From: Oceanobacillus alkalisoli
GTDB taxonomy: Bacteria; Bacillota; Bacilli; Bacillales; Amphibacillaceae
Reading direction: 5' to 3'
DNA: 34,106 bases
Assembly: GCF_021556485.1 (NCBI RefSeq)
Contig: NZ_JAKGBW010000025.1
Span: forward strand, 1-34,106
Positions 1 to 6,638 of the stretch are shown here, one piece after another. A program made the position numbers and the translations under genes. The notes below the pieces were generated by a model. It saw only the letters and a list, made by a program, of their open reading frames with translations, was not told where the DNA came from and made no database searches. The stretch's first letter is position 1; each line of letters starts with the position of its first letter.

Positions 1-70
1 TGATAGGTTCGAGGTAGAAGCATGGTGACATGTGGAGCTGACGAATACTAATCGATCGAGGACTTAACTA
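1..70 (+). rRNA. 23S rRNA, 3' end (partial)
   Basis: The first ~70 bases match the conserved 3' end of Bacillus 23S rRNA, including the ACTAATCGATCGAGGACTTA block that closes the molecule. The gene begins outside the window. The exact mature 3' end is uncertain by a few bases. 5S rRNA and a tRNA cluster follow on the same strand, so this is the distal part of an rRNA operon. Confidence 0.93.
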
Positions 71-134
71 ACTTCTATATTTTGATGTCGTGATTTACTC
101 TTATTTAGTTTTCAGGGTATGAATATATTTCATG

Positions 135-250
135 TCTGGTAGCGTTAGCGGAAAGGTCACACCTGTTCCCATACCGAACACAGCAGTTAAGCTTTCCAGC
201 GCCGATGGTAGTTGAGACCTTGTCTCTGCGAGAGTAGGACGCCGCCAGGC
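135..250 (+). rRNA. 5S rRNA
   Basis: A ~116-nt gene with the classic 5S landmarks: CCATACCGAACACAGCAGTTAAG in the loop B/C region (shown here as CCATACCGAACACAG then CAGTTAAG), CGCCGATGGTAGT, and GAGAGTAGGACGCCGCCAGGC at the 3' end. The terminal stem pairs TCTGGT..GC with GC..CCAGGC. It lies 65 nt after the 23S end, the usual Bacillus order 23S-5S-tRNA. Confidence 0.96.
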
Positions 251-355
251 ATTTTTTTGTTTAAAATATCTTCATAGAGACTTTAATGTAAAGCAATAAC
301 TTTTAAAAGGATATAAACTTTGTTTGTGGAATGATTTATTACATAAAACTTAACT

Positions 356-430
356 GGCCCGTTGGTCAAGCGGTTAAGACACCGCCCTTTCACGGCGGTA
401 ACACGGGTTCGAATCCCGTACGGGTCACCA
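356..430 (+). tRNA. tRNA-Glu (TTC)
   Basis: Full cloverleaf: acceptor GGCCCGT/ACGGGTC, anticodon stem CCGCC/GGCGG with loop CTTTCAC (anticodon TTC), and T-loop GGTTCGAATCC. The 3' CCA is encoded. First tRNA of the cluster. Confidence 0.97.
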
Positions 431-498
431 TTTTTAAGAAGGCATGTTAAATACGCAACGTTTTGTTGCAACACATGTATTATCATACCCTATGCGTC

Positions 499-574
499 GG
501 AGGATTAGCTCAGCTGGGAGAGCACCTGCCTTACAAGCAGGGGGTCGCAGGTTCGAGCCCTGCATCCTCCACCA
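499..574 (+). tRNA. tRNA-Val (TAC)
   Basis: Acceptor GGAGGAT/ATCCTCC, anticodon loop CTTACAA (TAC) in stem CCTGC/GCAGG, T-arm GGTTCGAGCCC, encoded CCA. Confidence 0.97.
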
Positions 575-590
575 TTATTTATAATTTTCA

Positions 591-693
591 TTACCGCGGG
601 GGTGGCGCAAAGCCAAAACACCATTGAGAAACATCTTTGAATTAGGCTTTGTGAGGAGTGTAAGCTTCTCCGAATTATCCCGAAACACGACGA
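591..693 (+). repeat. tRNA-fMet 5'-end copy plus structured repeat, copy A
   Basis: Bases 591-609 repeat the leader and first ~14 nt of the tRNA-fMet gene found 152 bp downstream (TTACCGCGGGG then TGG.GCA), with one extra G and one substitution. The tRNA then breaks off, and 609-693 carries an element shared with copy B at 1104-1190. Shared blocks are ACACC.TTGA, GAGGAGTGTA, GCTTC, CGAAT.ATCCC and CACGACGA. A possible stem AAAGCC (609-614)/GGCTTT (645-650) lies where copy B has GCCGC/GCGGC. No promoter or ORF is evident. Function is unknown. Confidence 0.7.
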
Positions 694-746
694 ACAGTCT
701 TTATTCTATTATTATGCATGAATAGCATTTGCATATTTCTTATTAC

Positions 747-826
<80 letters not shown>

Positions 827-869
827 AATATCAACGCTAGTAGTAGTACTTGGAAAGTGCAAGCAAATT

Positions 870-946
870 GGTCCGGTAGTTCAGTTGGTTAGAATGCCTG
901 CCTGTCACGCAGGAGGTCGCGGGTTCGAGTCCCGTCCGGACCGCCA
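870..946 (+). tRNA. tRNA-Asp (GTC)
   Basis: Acceptor GGTCCGG/CCGGACC, anticodon loop CTGTCAC (GTC), T-arm GGGTTCGAGTCCC, discriminator G and encoded CCA. Confidence 0.97.
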
Positions 947-969
947 CTATTTATTTAAAAAGTCATTAT

Positions 970-1042
<73 letters not shown>

Positions 1043-1074
1043 TTTTTTTAGAAAAAAGTACTACTAAATATTAA

Positions 1075-1191
1075 TTACGAGCCATTAGCTCAGTCGGTAG
1101 AGCACGCCGCTCTTTACACCCTTGAAATTACTTCCTGACGCGGCTTGCGAGGAGTGTACGCTTCGCGCGAATAATCCCAGAACACGACGAG
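1075..1191 (+). repeat. tRNA-Lys 5'-half copy plus structured repeat, copy B
   Basis: Bases 1076-1104 are identical (29 of 29) to 1239-1267, the leader and first 26 nt of the intact tRNA-Lys gene. After this half tRNA the sequence departs from any cloverleaf and continues into the element also seen at 609-693. Possible stems are GCCGC (1106-1110)/GCGGC (1140-1144) and GCGAGG/CTTCGC around the loop AGTGTACG. The tail CGAATAATCCCAGAACACGACGA is shared with copy A apart from a few changes. The intact tRNA-Lys begins ~50 nt after the element, as tRNA-fMet does after copy A. Confidence 0.75.
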
Positions 1192-1241
1192 CTTTCAAAC
1201 ATCTAGCTCAAACAAATTAACCAGTGCTACATTTACAATAC

Positions 1242-1314
1242 GAGCCATTAGCTCAGTCGGTAGAGCATCTGACTTTTAATCAGAGGGTCACAGGTTCGAA
1301 TCCTGTATGGCTCA
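1242..1314 (+). tRNA. tRNA-Lys (TTT)
   Basis: Acceptor GAGCCAT/ATGGCTC, anticodon loop CTTTTAA (TTT) in stem TCTGA/TCAGA, T-arm CAGGTTCGAATCCTG. CCA is not encoded. Its first 26 nt are duplicated upstream at 1079-1104. Confidence 0.97.
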
Positions 1315-1402
1315 TCATTTGAATAACGGTTTTAGCGGGATCCACTAGTTGAAGAAGGCTCTAAAAACTTAGCGGAGTCACTGAACCTTGGAATTATATA
1401 AA

Positions 1403-1479
1403 GCGCCCGTAGCTCAATTGGATAGAGCGTTTGACTACGGATCAAAAGGTTAGGGGTTCGACTCCTCTCGGGCGCGCCA
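1403..1479 (+). tRNA. tRNA-Arg (ACG)
   Basis: Acceptor GCGCCCG/CGGGCGC, anticodon loop CTACGGA (ACG, read as ICG) in stem TTTGA/TCAAA, T-arm GGGGTTCGACTCC, encoded CCA. Confidence 0.97.
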
Positions 1480-1582
1480 TATACATAATTGATTGCATGA
1501 AAGCAGCTTAGAGCTGGCGGGCATAAAATATTTTCCAGTGAGGTAGTAGATTCAACTCTCATGGTCGTGTCCTGTAAATACC

Positions 1583-1656
1583 GGACCCTTAGCTCAGTTG
1601 GTTAGAGCTATCGGCTCATAACCGATCGGTCGCAGGTTCGAGTCCTGCAGGGTCCA
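1583..1656 (+). tRNA. tRNA with CAT anticodon, probably tRNA-Ile2
   Basis: Acceptor GGACCCT/AGGGTCC, anticodon loop CTCATAA (CAT), T-arm CAGGTTCGAGTCCTG; CCA not encoded. The first base pairs normally, so it is not an initiator. The GGACC acceptor and GGCTCATAACC anticodon arm resemble, from memory, the Bacillus tRNA-Ile2 that TilS modifies to lysidine at C34. Elongator tRNA-Met in Bacillus begins GGCGG. Elongator Met remains possible. Confidence 0.9.
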
Positions 1657-1687
1657 TCGGTACATCTTGTAGAAACATTAATAATCC

Positions 1688-1780
1688 GGAGGTATACCCA
1701 AGTCCGGCTGAAGGGATCGGTCTTGAAAACCGACAGGCGGGTCAAACCGCGCGGGGGTTCGAATCCCTCTACCTCCTCCA
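1688..1780 (+). tRNA. tRNA-Ser (TGA)
   Basis: Class II tRNA with a long variable arm (AGGCGGGTCAAACCGC region). Acceptor GGAGGTA/TACCTCC, anticodon loop CTTGAAA (TGA) in stem TCGGT/ACCGA, T-arm GGGGGTTCGAATCCC, encoded CCA. Confidence 0.97.
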
Positions 1781-1790
1781 TTTATAATAT

Positions 1791-1861
1791 GCGGGTGTAG
1801 TTTAGTGGTAAAACCTCAGCCTTCCAAGCTGATGATGAGGGTTCGATTCCCTTCACCCGCT
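1791..1861 (+). tRNA. tRNA-Gly (TCC)
   Basis: Acceptor GCGGGTG/CACCCGC, short D-arm TAGTTTAGTGGTAAAA, anticodon loop CTTCCAA (TCC), T-arm AGGGTTCGATTCCCT. CCA not encoded. Confidence 0.96.
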
Positions 1862-1875
1862 TCTTATTTTATGGT

Positions 1876-1949
<74 letters not shown>

Positions 1950-1998
1950 TTAGAAACACTTGTTTCTGAGATAAGAGATACTAAGTATTGTTTATGTT

Positions 1999-2072
1999 GC
2001 GCCCTTAGCTCAGCAGGATAGAGCAACAGCCTTCTAAGCTGTAGGTCAGAGGTTCGAATCCTCTAGGGCGTG
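1999..2072 (+). tRNA. tRNA-Arg (TCT)
   Basis: Acceptor GCGCCCT/AGGGCGT (with a terminal G-T pair), anticodon loop CTTCTAA (TCT) in stem ACAGC/GCTGT, T-arm AGAGGTTCGAATCCTCT. CCA not encoded. Confidence 0.96.
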
Positions 2073-2141
2073 TAAGCTATTCATTGTTTCTGATTAATTT
2101 AGTGGTAGAGTAGCCTAGTTACTTTACATATATTTTATCTT

Positions 2142-2214
2142 GGGGCCTTAGCTCAGCTGGGAGAGCGCCTGCCTTGCACGCAGGAGGTCAGCGGTTCGAT
2201 CCCGCTAGGCTCCA
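2142..2214 (+). tRNA. tRNA-Ala (TGC)
   Basis: Acceptor GGGGCCT/AGGCTCC (one G-T pair), anticodon loop CTTGCAC (TGC) in stem CCTGC/GCAGG, T-arm GCGGTTCGATCCCGC. CCA not encoded. Last tRNA of the cluster; the terminator begins four bases later. Confidence 0.97.
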
Positions 2215-2217
2215 TCT

Positions 2218-2265
2218 AAAGAGGATTACAGTTAGCGTATTTGCTAATTGTAATCCTCTTTTTGT
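2218..2265 (+). terminator. Rho-independent terminator of the rRNA/tRNA operon
   Basis: A long hairpin starts just after tRNA-Ala. The arm AAAGAGGATTACA plus TTAGC pairs with GCTAA plus TGTAATCCTCTTT around a short AT loop, and a T-run follows. Only one G/T-type mismatch interrupts the stem. It closes the whole rRNA-tRNA transcript. Confidence 0.92.
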
Positions 2266-2303
2266 GGTAGTTATTCTTTTTGCAATTCACGTCCGTTTAA
2301 AAA

Positions 2304-2800
2304 AGTTCCCGATTTTTCATGTATTGACATTTAACTTTCTGACCCTGCATTTGAAAAAAGAAAATTGGCGTGATTATATACGTTCGAATAATCCTGCAGC
2401 TACAGCATTATTAAGTAAAATGGGATATGATGAAAAAGAAAAAATAATAGTTAAAAAGGAATTTTGGCGTATGATAACGAGAATGGAACTTGATCCGGCA
2501 AAACAACGCTTCATCTATGGCTTTTTTGAAACATATTTAAAATTATCAGAAGAGGAAGAGGAAAAGTTGATGAAGGAAATCAGGGATTTACCAGAGGCTG
2601 AAAAGACATTGGAATTTCCAATTTCGTATGAGAAAAAAGGAAAAGAGATAGGGAGAAAAGAAGGTAGGCTTGAAGGGGTTAAGCAAGTGGCTGAGGAAAT
2701 GTTAAAAGAAGGAGCCAGTTTGGAATTCATCTCTAAAGTAACAAAATTAACAATGGAAGAGTTAGAGAAATTGAAAAGGATATATAAATATAACTTGTAG
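2304..2800 (+). pseudogene. Rpn-family (PD-(D/E)XK transposase-like) gene, 5'-truncated
   Basis: The reading frame from about 2304 encodes only the C-terminal part of an Rpn-family recombination-promoting nuclease/putative transposase. Visible pieces are LTFNFLTLHLKKENWRD, NPAATALLSKMGY, MELDPAKQRFIYGFFETYL and an acidic-lysine coiled tail. The same domain occurs in the better preserved copy at 11057-11933. The N-terminal catalytic half is missing. Homology starts right after the tRNA terminator with no plausible start codon or ribosome site; an open frame extends into tRNA-Ala, which is an accident. In intact members the tail drives target specificity. I infer a dead remnant cut off at its 5' side. 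Confidence 0.8.
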
Positions 2801-2924
2801 TACTTTTCAAAATCCAATTCTTCAAATTGTATTTTGTTCATTATGATGGATTGAGTTTATCATGTATTAACGGTCTGTAATACCTCCACTGCATGAAGTT
2901 TCACTTTATATTAATGGCTATGAA

Positions 2925-2967
2925 AAAGCGGGTGAATCAGAGCAAATCTCTGGTTCACCCGCTTTTC
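2925..2967 (+). terminator. Rho-independent terminator
   Basis: AAAGCGGGTGAATCAGAG (2925-2942) pairs with CTCTGGTTCACCCGCTTT (2948-2965) across the five-base loop CAAAT, with one mismatch, and a T-rich tract follows. It lies between the Rpn remnant and the excisionase-like gene and would insulate the latter. Confidence 0.85.
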
Positions 2968-3038
2968 TATTTTCTATTTAAAAAACACCCCCAACTCCCG
3001 ATCATTCTCGATTATAGAAGTGAAAGGAGGGAAATCAC

Positions 3039-3212
3039 ATGGAAACACGTACAATGTCCGTTGAAGAAGTAGCTGCTTTCCTCGGATTGCACCGGGATAC
3101 CATCTATGATCTGGTAAGAGAAAATAAGCTTCCACATGTCAGACTTGGAGGCAGGATATTTTTTCTCGAAGATGTGCTGGAAAATTGGTTGCGTAAAAAT
3201 ATGGTGGAATAG
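3039..3212 (+). CDS. Excisionase-family helix-turn-helix protein
   Basis: 57 residues. It has the MerR-like winged helix of the excisionase (Xis/AlpA) DNA-binding family: SVEEVAAFLGLHRDTIYDLV (HTH, residues 7-26), then KLPHVRLGGRIFF (wing) and a C-terminal helix EDVLENWLRKN. The start is set by a strong AAAGGAGG site at 3023-3030. Proteins of this type direct excision of integrated elements or act as small regulators. The next three genes are phage replication genes, so a prophage or integrative-element origin is likely, but no integrase is present in the window. Confident as a DNA-binding protein, less so as a true excisionase. Confidence 0.8.
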   Translation: METRTMSVEEVAAFLGLHRDTIYDLVRENKLPHVRLGGRIFFLEDVLENWLRKNMVE

Positions 3213-3266
3213 GCCGAGGCGCTAAAGATCGAGGGATAGAACCTTCGATCTGCTATTGGCCTTTTT
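3211..3266 (+). terminator. Possible Rho-independent terminator
   Basis: Starting at the stop codon of the excisionase-like gene, AGATCGAGGG pairs with CCTTCGATCT and an outer GGCC pairs with GGCC, followed by TTTTT at 3262-3266. The outer stem is interrupted by unpaired bases. It may end the excisionase transcript before the replication genes. Confidence 0.55.
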
Positions 3267-3318
3267 GGCGTGGTTTGCAAGGATAGATAAATATTTAATA
3301 AAAAGGAGATAAATACGG

Positions 3319-4089
3319 ATGACAAAGTTAAATTTTCACAGGGAAAAGAATATGCTTATGGACTGGCTGATGTTGAATGATATGTCTACAGGGGAGATTG
3401 CACTCTGGCACACCTTGATGAATATGGGGAACCGGCTGGGGCAACAACGTGTGTTTAATGCGCCTGCTTCGACCTTAATGCGCTTAACGGGTTTATCCAA
3501 GCAAGGCATGTACAATGCGCGGCAAAAGCTTGAGGGACGGGGGATGATTCGATTTGAAAAGGGGAGCCGCAGTCGGGCGGCCATTTATGAAATGATTCCG
3601 CTTCAGGAAGTGTATGGGGTTTACGGAACAAGTCCAATTTCATCTGGATCTGCACCGATGGAGTCCAGAAACTTGACCCAACAGTTGACAAAAAAGTTGA
3701 CCATACATAAAGAGAAAGTTAAAGAAAAGAGAGGAGGAGGTAGCAGCGGAGCAAACTTGCATCCTACTTTTATAATGTATGAAGAAAATATCAACAAACT
3801 GACCCCGCTAGTGAAAAGAGATCTACACCAATGGATTCATGCAGTTGGCAGGGCCGTCGTTGAAGAAGCGATTCACATTACCGTGAAAAAAGGCGGGAGG
3901 ACCTTCAGCTATACCGAAGCAATCTTAAACGAATGGGAATCCAACCATTTAAAAACAGTAGAGGAAATCAGGCGCTATGAAGCGGAGAGAGGGTTAAAAA
4001 ATAGAAAAAAGTATATCCATATGCCGGGCAATGAACCTGAAACAGAAGAACAATCACTGGAAGAATGGGCAAGGGAGGTATTCCAATGA
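3319..4089 (+). CDS. Phage-type DnaD-like replication initiator
   Basis: 256 residues. Residues 1-95 form a winged-helix region (LTGLSKQGMYNARQKLEGRG, then MIRFEKGSRSRAAIYEM). A low-complexity linker with KVKEKRGGGSSG follows. Residues ~154-215 match the DnaD C-terminal domain (DnaB_2/DDBH2) with the YEENI..LTP and AILNEWESNHLKTVEEI signatures. DnaD-like initiators bind the phage origin and help place the helicase with its loader. RBS AAAAGGAGAT precedes the ATG. The stop overlaps the next start (ATGA), so translation is coupled to the helicase-loader gene. It appears intact although the downstream helicase is not. Confidence 0.87.
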   Translation: MTKLNFHREKNMLMDWLMLNDMSTGEIALWHTLMNMGNRLGQQRVFNAPASTLMRLTGLSKQGMYNARQKLEGRGMIRFEKGSRSRAAIYEMIPLQEVYGVYGTSPISSGSAPMESRNLTQQLTKKLTIHKEKVKEKRGGGSSGANLHPTFIMYEENINKLTPLVKRDLHQWIHAVGRAVVEEAIHITVKKGGRTFSYTEAILNEWESNHLKTVEEIRRYEAERGLKNRKKYIHMPGNEPETEEQSLEEWAREVFQ

Positions 4090-4418
4090 CAACCGATGAA
4101 GCAATGGAAATATTAAACATGATCAATGAAATGTATCCGAAGTTTAACCTGACGAAAAGAAAAGCAAAAATCCTTATTCCGAGTTTAAAGCAAATGGACT
4201 ATACCGGGGTCTTGAAGAATCTTAGCGCACATGTGATGCACCAACTGTACCCGCCAATGCTTAGTGAAATTGCAGCATACAGGCAAGAAAATGAGAAAGA
4301 CTCGTCACTCACGGAAATTGAAAAATGGGAAGAAGAAGCGAAACAGGTTACACCAGAAATGAAAAAACACTTTCAGTCCAAATTCGAAAAACTACTCCAA
4401 CAGAAAGGATGGAACTAA
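4086..4418 (+). CDS. G39P-like replicative helicase loader/inhibitor
   Basis: 110 residues, mostly helical: MTTDEAMEILNMINEMYPKF at the N-terminus, then KRKAKILIPSLKQMDYTGVL and a charged C-terminal helix. Size, the helix pattern and position between a DnaD-like initiator and a DnaB helicase fit the phage helicase loader family typified by SPP1 G39P, which binds the hexameric helicase and keeps it inactive until delivery at the origin. The start at 4086 is chosen because GGGAGG lies just upstream and the ATG overlaps the preceding stop; an upstream in-frame start at 4065 lacks such a site. The family call rests on pattern and context. Confidence 0.7.
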   Translation: MTTDEAMEILNMINEMYPKFNLTKRKAKILIPSLKQMDYTGVLKNLSAHVMHQLYPPMLSEIAAYRQENEKDSSLTEIEKWEEEAKQVTPEMKKHFQSKFEKLLQQKGWN

Positions 4419-4420
4419 AC

Positions 4421-5101
4421 ATGGACACGTATCATGCGGAGACAAGCTTACTTGGTTCCATTCTGCTCGAAAGCTCCCTTTTTAAAGAAGTCGAGATTGA
4501 TTCCAACTACTTTAACTATTCCCAGCACAAGGTAATATTTGAGGCAATGGAGGAGGCTTATAAAGAGAAAGGTAAAATAGATGCGGTGATTCTCACAAGT
4601 GTGTTAGGAGAAAAAATTGGAGCGGTCGGGGGTGTTATGTATCTTACCGATCTTGCCAATTCTGTACCAAGCACTTCGACATTCAAACATTATGAGCAGA
4701 TTTTGAAAGAGTCCTATCAACTGCAACAGGCAAAGTTGGCCGTACAGAAGTTTCTACATCAACCCTCTGTAACAAGCTTAGATCGGCTGGTTGATGACTT
4801 AAAGTGTCACATGCTAACAGCATCCTCGACAGAAGAATGCACCTATAGTGACTTAGTGGGGATCAGTGAGGAACTGATGGATCCAGCATCTGAACAGCTC
4901 GGGTTTACGACAGGTTTAGAGCCATTTGACCAACTGACTGGAGGGCTACAGCGGGGAGACTTGGTTATCCTTGCTGCAAGGCCTTCAGTAGGGAAGACGG
5001 CGTTCGCATTGAACGTGGCAGCAGGTCATTGTAAAAATGGTGGATCGACGCTTCTTTTCAGCCTTGAAATGGGGAGACGCCAGCTCCTCATGATGAGCTA
5101 G
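4421..5101 (+). pseudogene. DnaB-type replicative helicase, 3'-truncated
   Basis: 226 residues against ~440-450 for a full DnaB. Residues 1-~110 are the DnaB N-terminal domain (AETSLLGSILLES, FEAMEEAYKEKGKIDAVILT, YLTDLANSVPST). The linker and start of the RecA-like ATPase follow: GFTTGLEPFDQLTGGLQRGD and Walker A ARPSVGKTAF with Lys192. The match ends at SLEMGRRQLL, after which the frame runs into a TAG. Walker B, the arginine finger and the DNA-binding loops are gone, so ATPase activity is not expected. The junction near 5085-5090 joins an unrelated coding remnant in another frame, which points to a deletion that removed the rest of the phage module. Confidence 0.85.
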
Positions 5102-5439
5102 ATGATCCCTATTATTATACAAAAATTGCTTTAAAAGAGCAGGAGCGTGCATCCATATTGTTGGAAACCGTAAACTTGTCCCGAAATCGCGTTGCTTTAT
5201 TCGCTACATTAGAAGTTCTGAAATTGATCGATGATTGGAAGGCGAACGATGAGATATATCAAATTAGAGATGAACGTAACGTTGTGTTACGCCCGCTAAT
5301 GCGGTATGTGAACACTATAGGTGGTGTAATGATCTGGGATTTATTATCAACAGAGGAAGCTAGAGAAAAAATTATGCTATTTATTGATCAATTAAGAGAT
5401 GAAGAAATTATTAGATTTAAACCAAAGGTATGGAACTAA
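5101..5439 (+). pseudogene. Unrecognised 3' gene remnant fused behind the helicase deletion
   Basis: An open frame in a different phase from the helicase encodes about 112 residues, beginning DDPYYYTKIALKEQERASIL and ending EEIIRFKPKVWN. The composition (balanced charged/hydrophobic, helical) looks like real protein. The frame enters directly from the helicase 3' end without a start codon; a TTG at 5158 has only a distant AGGAG. I do not recognise the family. The likeliest reading is the C-terminal part of another gene brought next to the helicase by the deletion. Confidence 0.5.
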
Positions 5440-6014
5440 CTCAATATATATAATTTCTAAACTATCAAAGCGTGACATTGGATAGCAACTATGACGAGAT
5501 TCATATCTATTTAAACTGTTATGTAAGAAAACTAATAAATTTATTCTTTATAGATGATTTGTAATAGAGATTAGGAAAAAATGAGGGGCTACCAGAAGGT
5601 GTATTTGGCATTTAATTTTTGTATGAAATGGCAATCAAGGTGATACATAAATTAGTATTATTCGTACATACATCATGAGTTTGGCATAAAGCCTTTATGG
5701 TTATGAAATCGGGCTTGTCTCGCACAATATATTATGCTAACTCTTCGTGTAAAGATGTGGATATGTATAGTATTGTGCATACTTAATTGCCAAAAACTAT
5801 ATTTATTAAATGCCCCATACCAACTTTAGAAATCGAGTGTTTATCAATACACGATCTATTAAAAACTTCTATACTACAAGTAATACAATTGGAAAAAATG
5901 AGAAGGTGATCGTATTTAAAATTAATCTTTAGAGACGAATCAGTTATTAATGGATGACCGATTAAAGAATATGGTACTCAAACAGATCTTGGTATGTATC
6001 AGCACTTACATACT
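5440..6014. other. 575-bp AT-rich stretch without a supported gene
   Basis: No frame here has both a ribosome site and protein-like composition, and I see no strong hairpin followed by a T-run. It lies downstream of the 3' end of the vsr gene. A methyltransferase gene normally near vsr may once have been here, but no recognisable remnant was found. Confidence 0.5.
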
Positions 6015-6451
6015 TTATTTGAAGAAATCCTCCGCATATTTACTTTTTGTTTTGATGATAAAAGTTGTAATTTCATCAATGGCCCCTGGAAAGTTTTCTC
6101 TAAAAGAATGTTCCCAAACTCTTAGTATATTCCAATTTCCCTCTAGATAGTATTCTGTCACTTTCCTGTCCCTTTCCACATTTCTATTTAGCTTTTTCTG
6201 CCAATAATCGATATTTGTTTTAGGCATATTTCCATGAATAGGACATTGATGCCAAAAACACGAATCAATGAAAATAACAATTTTATACTTTTCTATTGAA
6301 ATATCTGGCCTTCCGAAAAGTGACTTCTTATTCCTCCTAAATCGTAACCCTCTTTTCCAAAGCTCTGAACTGACTTTATCCTCCAGCTTTGATACTGATT
6401 TAATAGCAGCCATATTTTTGCTTCGTGCCTCTTTTGGATTTTATCAGCCAT
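6015..6451 (-). pseudogene. vsr: Very-short-patch-repair (Vsr) endonuclease, frameshifted near its start
   Basis: The main frame (132 residues from 6413) has clear Vsr hallmarks: ELWKRGLRFRRN, FGRPDISIEKYKIVIFIDSC with the catalytic Asp, CFWHQCPIHGNMP (zinc/catalytic Cys-His), WQKKLNRNVERD and LRVWEHSF. Vsr nicks T:G mismatches made by deamination of 5-methylcytosine. The expected N-terminus MADKIQKR is present at 6451 but in another phase; one base seems to be missing in the A-run near 6415 (GCAAAAATATGG on the coding strand). Translation could start at the ATG at 6413, without a good ribosome site. No cytosine methyltransferase lies next to it. A sequencing error in the A-run is an alternative. 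Confidence 0.82.
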
Positions 6452-6638
6452 TGTATCACAACCTATAATAATTATTATATTCATTAAGTATTTTTACCCT
6501 GTATTGTCCGAATTAATTCCAAAAATTATTTAATCTATATAAAAATGACAACTTGGTCAAATAGCGATCACTTTCAATTACATTTTAAATAATGAGTAGT
6601 ATAATAAATGGAAGAATCTACTATAGGAGTCGGATAAT

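Noticed and set aside
283-486. Open frame on the minus strand across tRNA-Glu (GIRTRVTAVKGRCLNR)
   Set aside because: Same artefact: antisense of a tRNA cloverleaf, no ribosome site.
1332-1562. Open frame on the minus strand with PERSRTPNLLIRSQT-like translation across tRNA-Arg
   Set aside because: This is the well-known spurious translation of the antisense strand of tRNA genes; the frame is explained by the tRNA.
2093-2117. TTAATTTAGTGGTAGAGTAG, similar to the D-arm of tRNA-Gly
   Set aside because: Only ~16 bases match and no other arm is present; could be chance or a very old tRNA scrap.
5950-6150. Open frame on the plus strand opposite vsr
   Set aside because: Overlaps the 3' half of a clearly recognisable gene on the other strand; no ribosome site.
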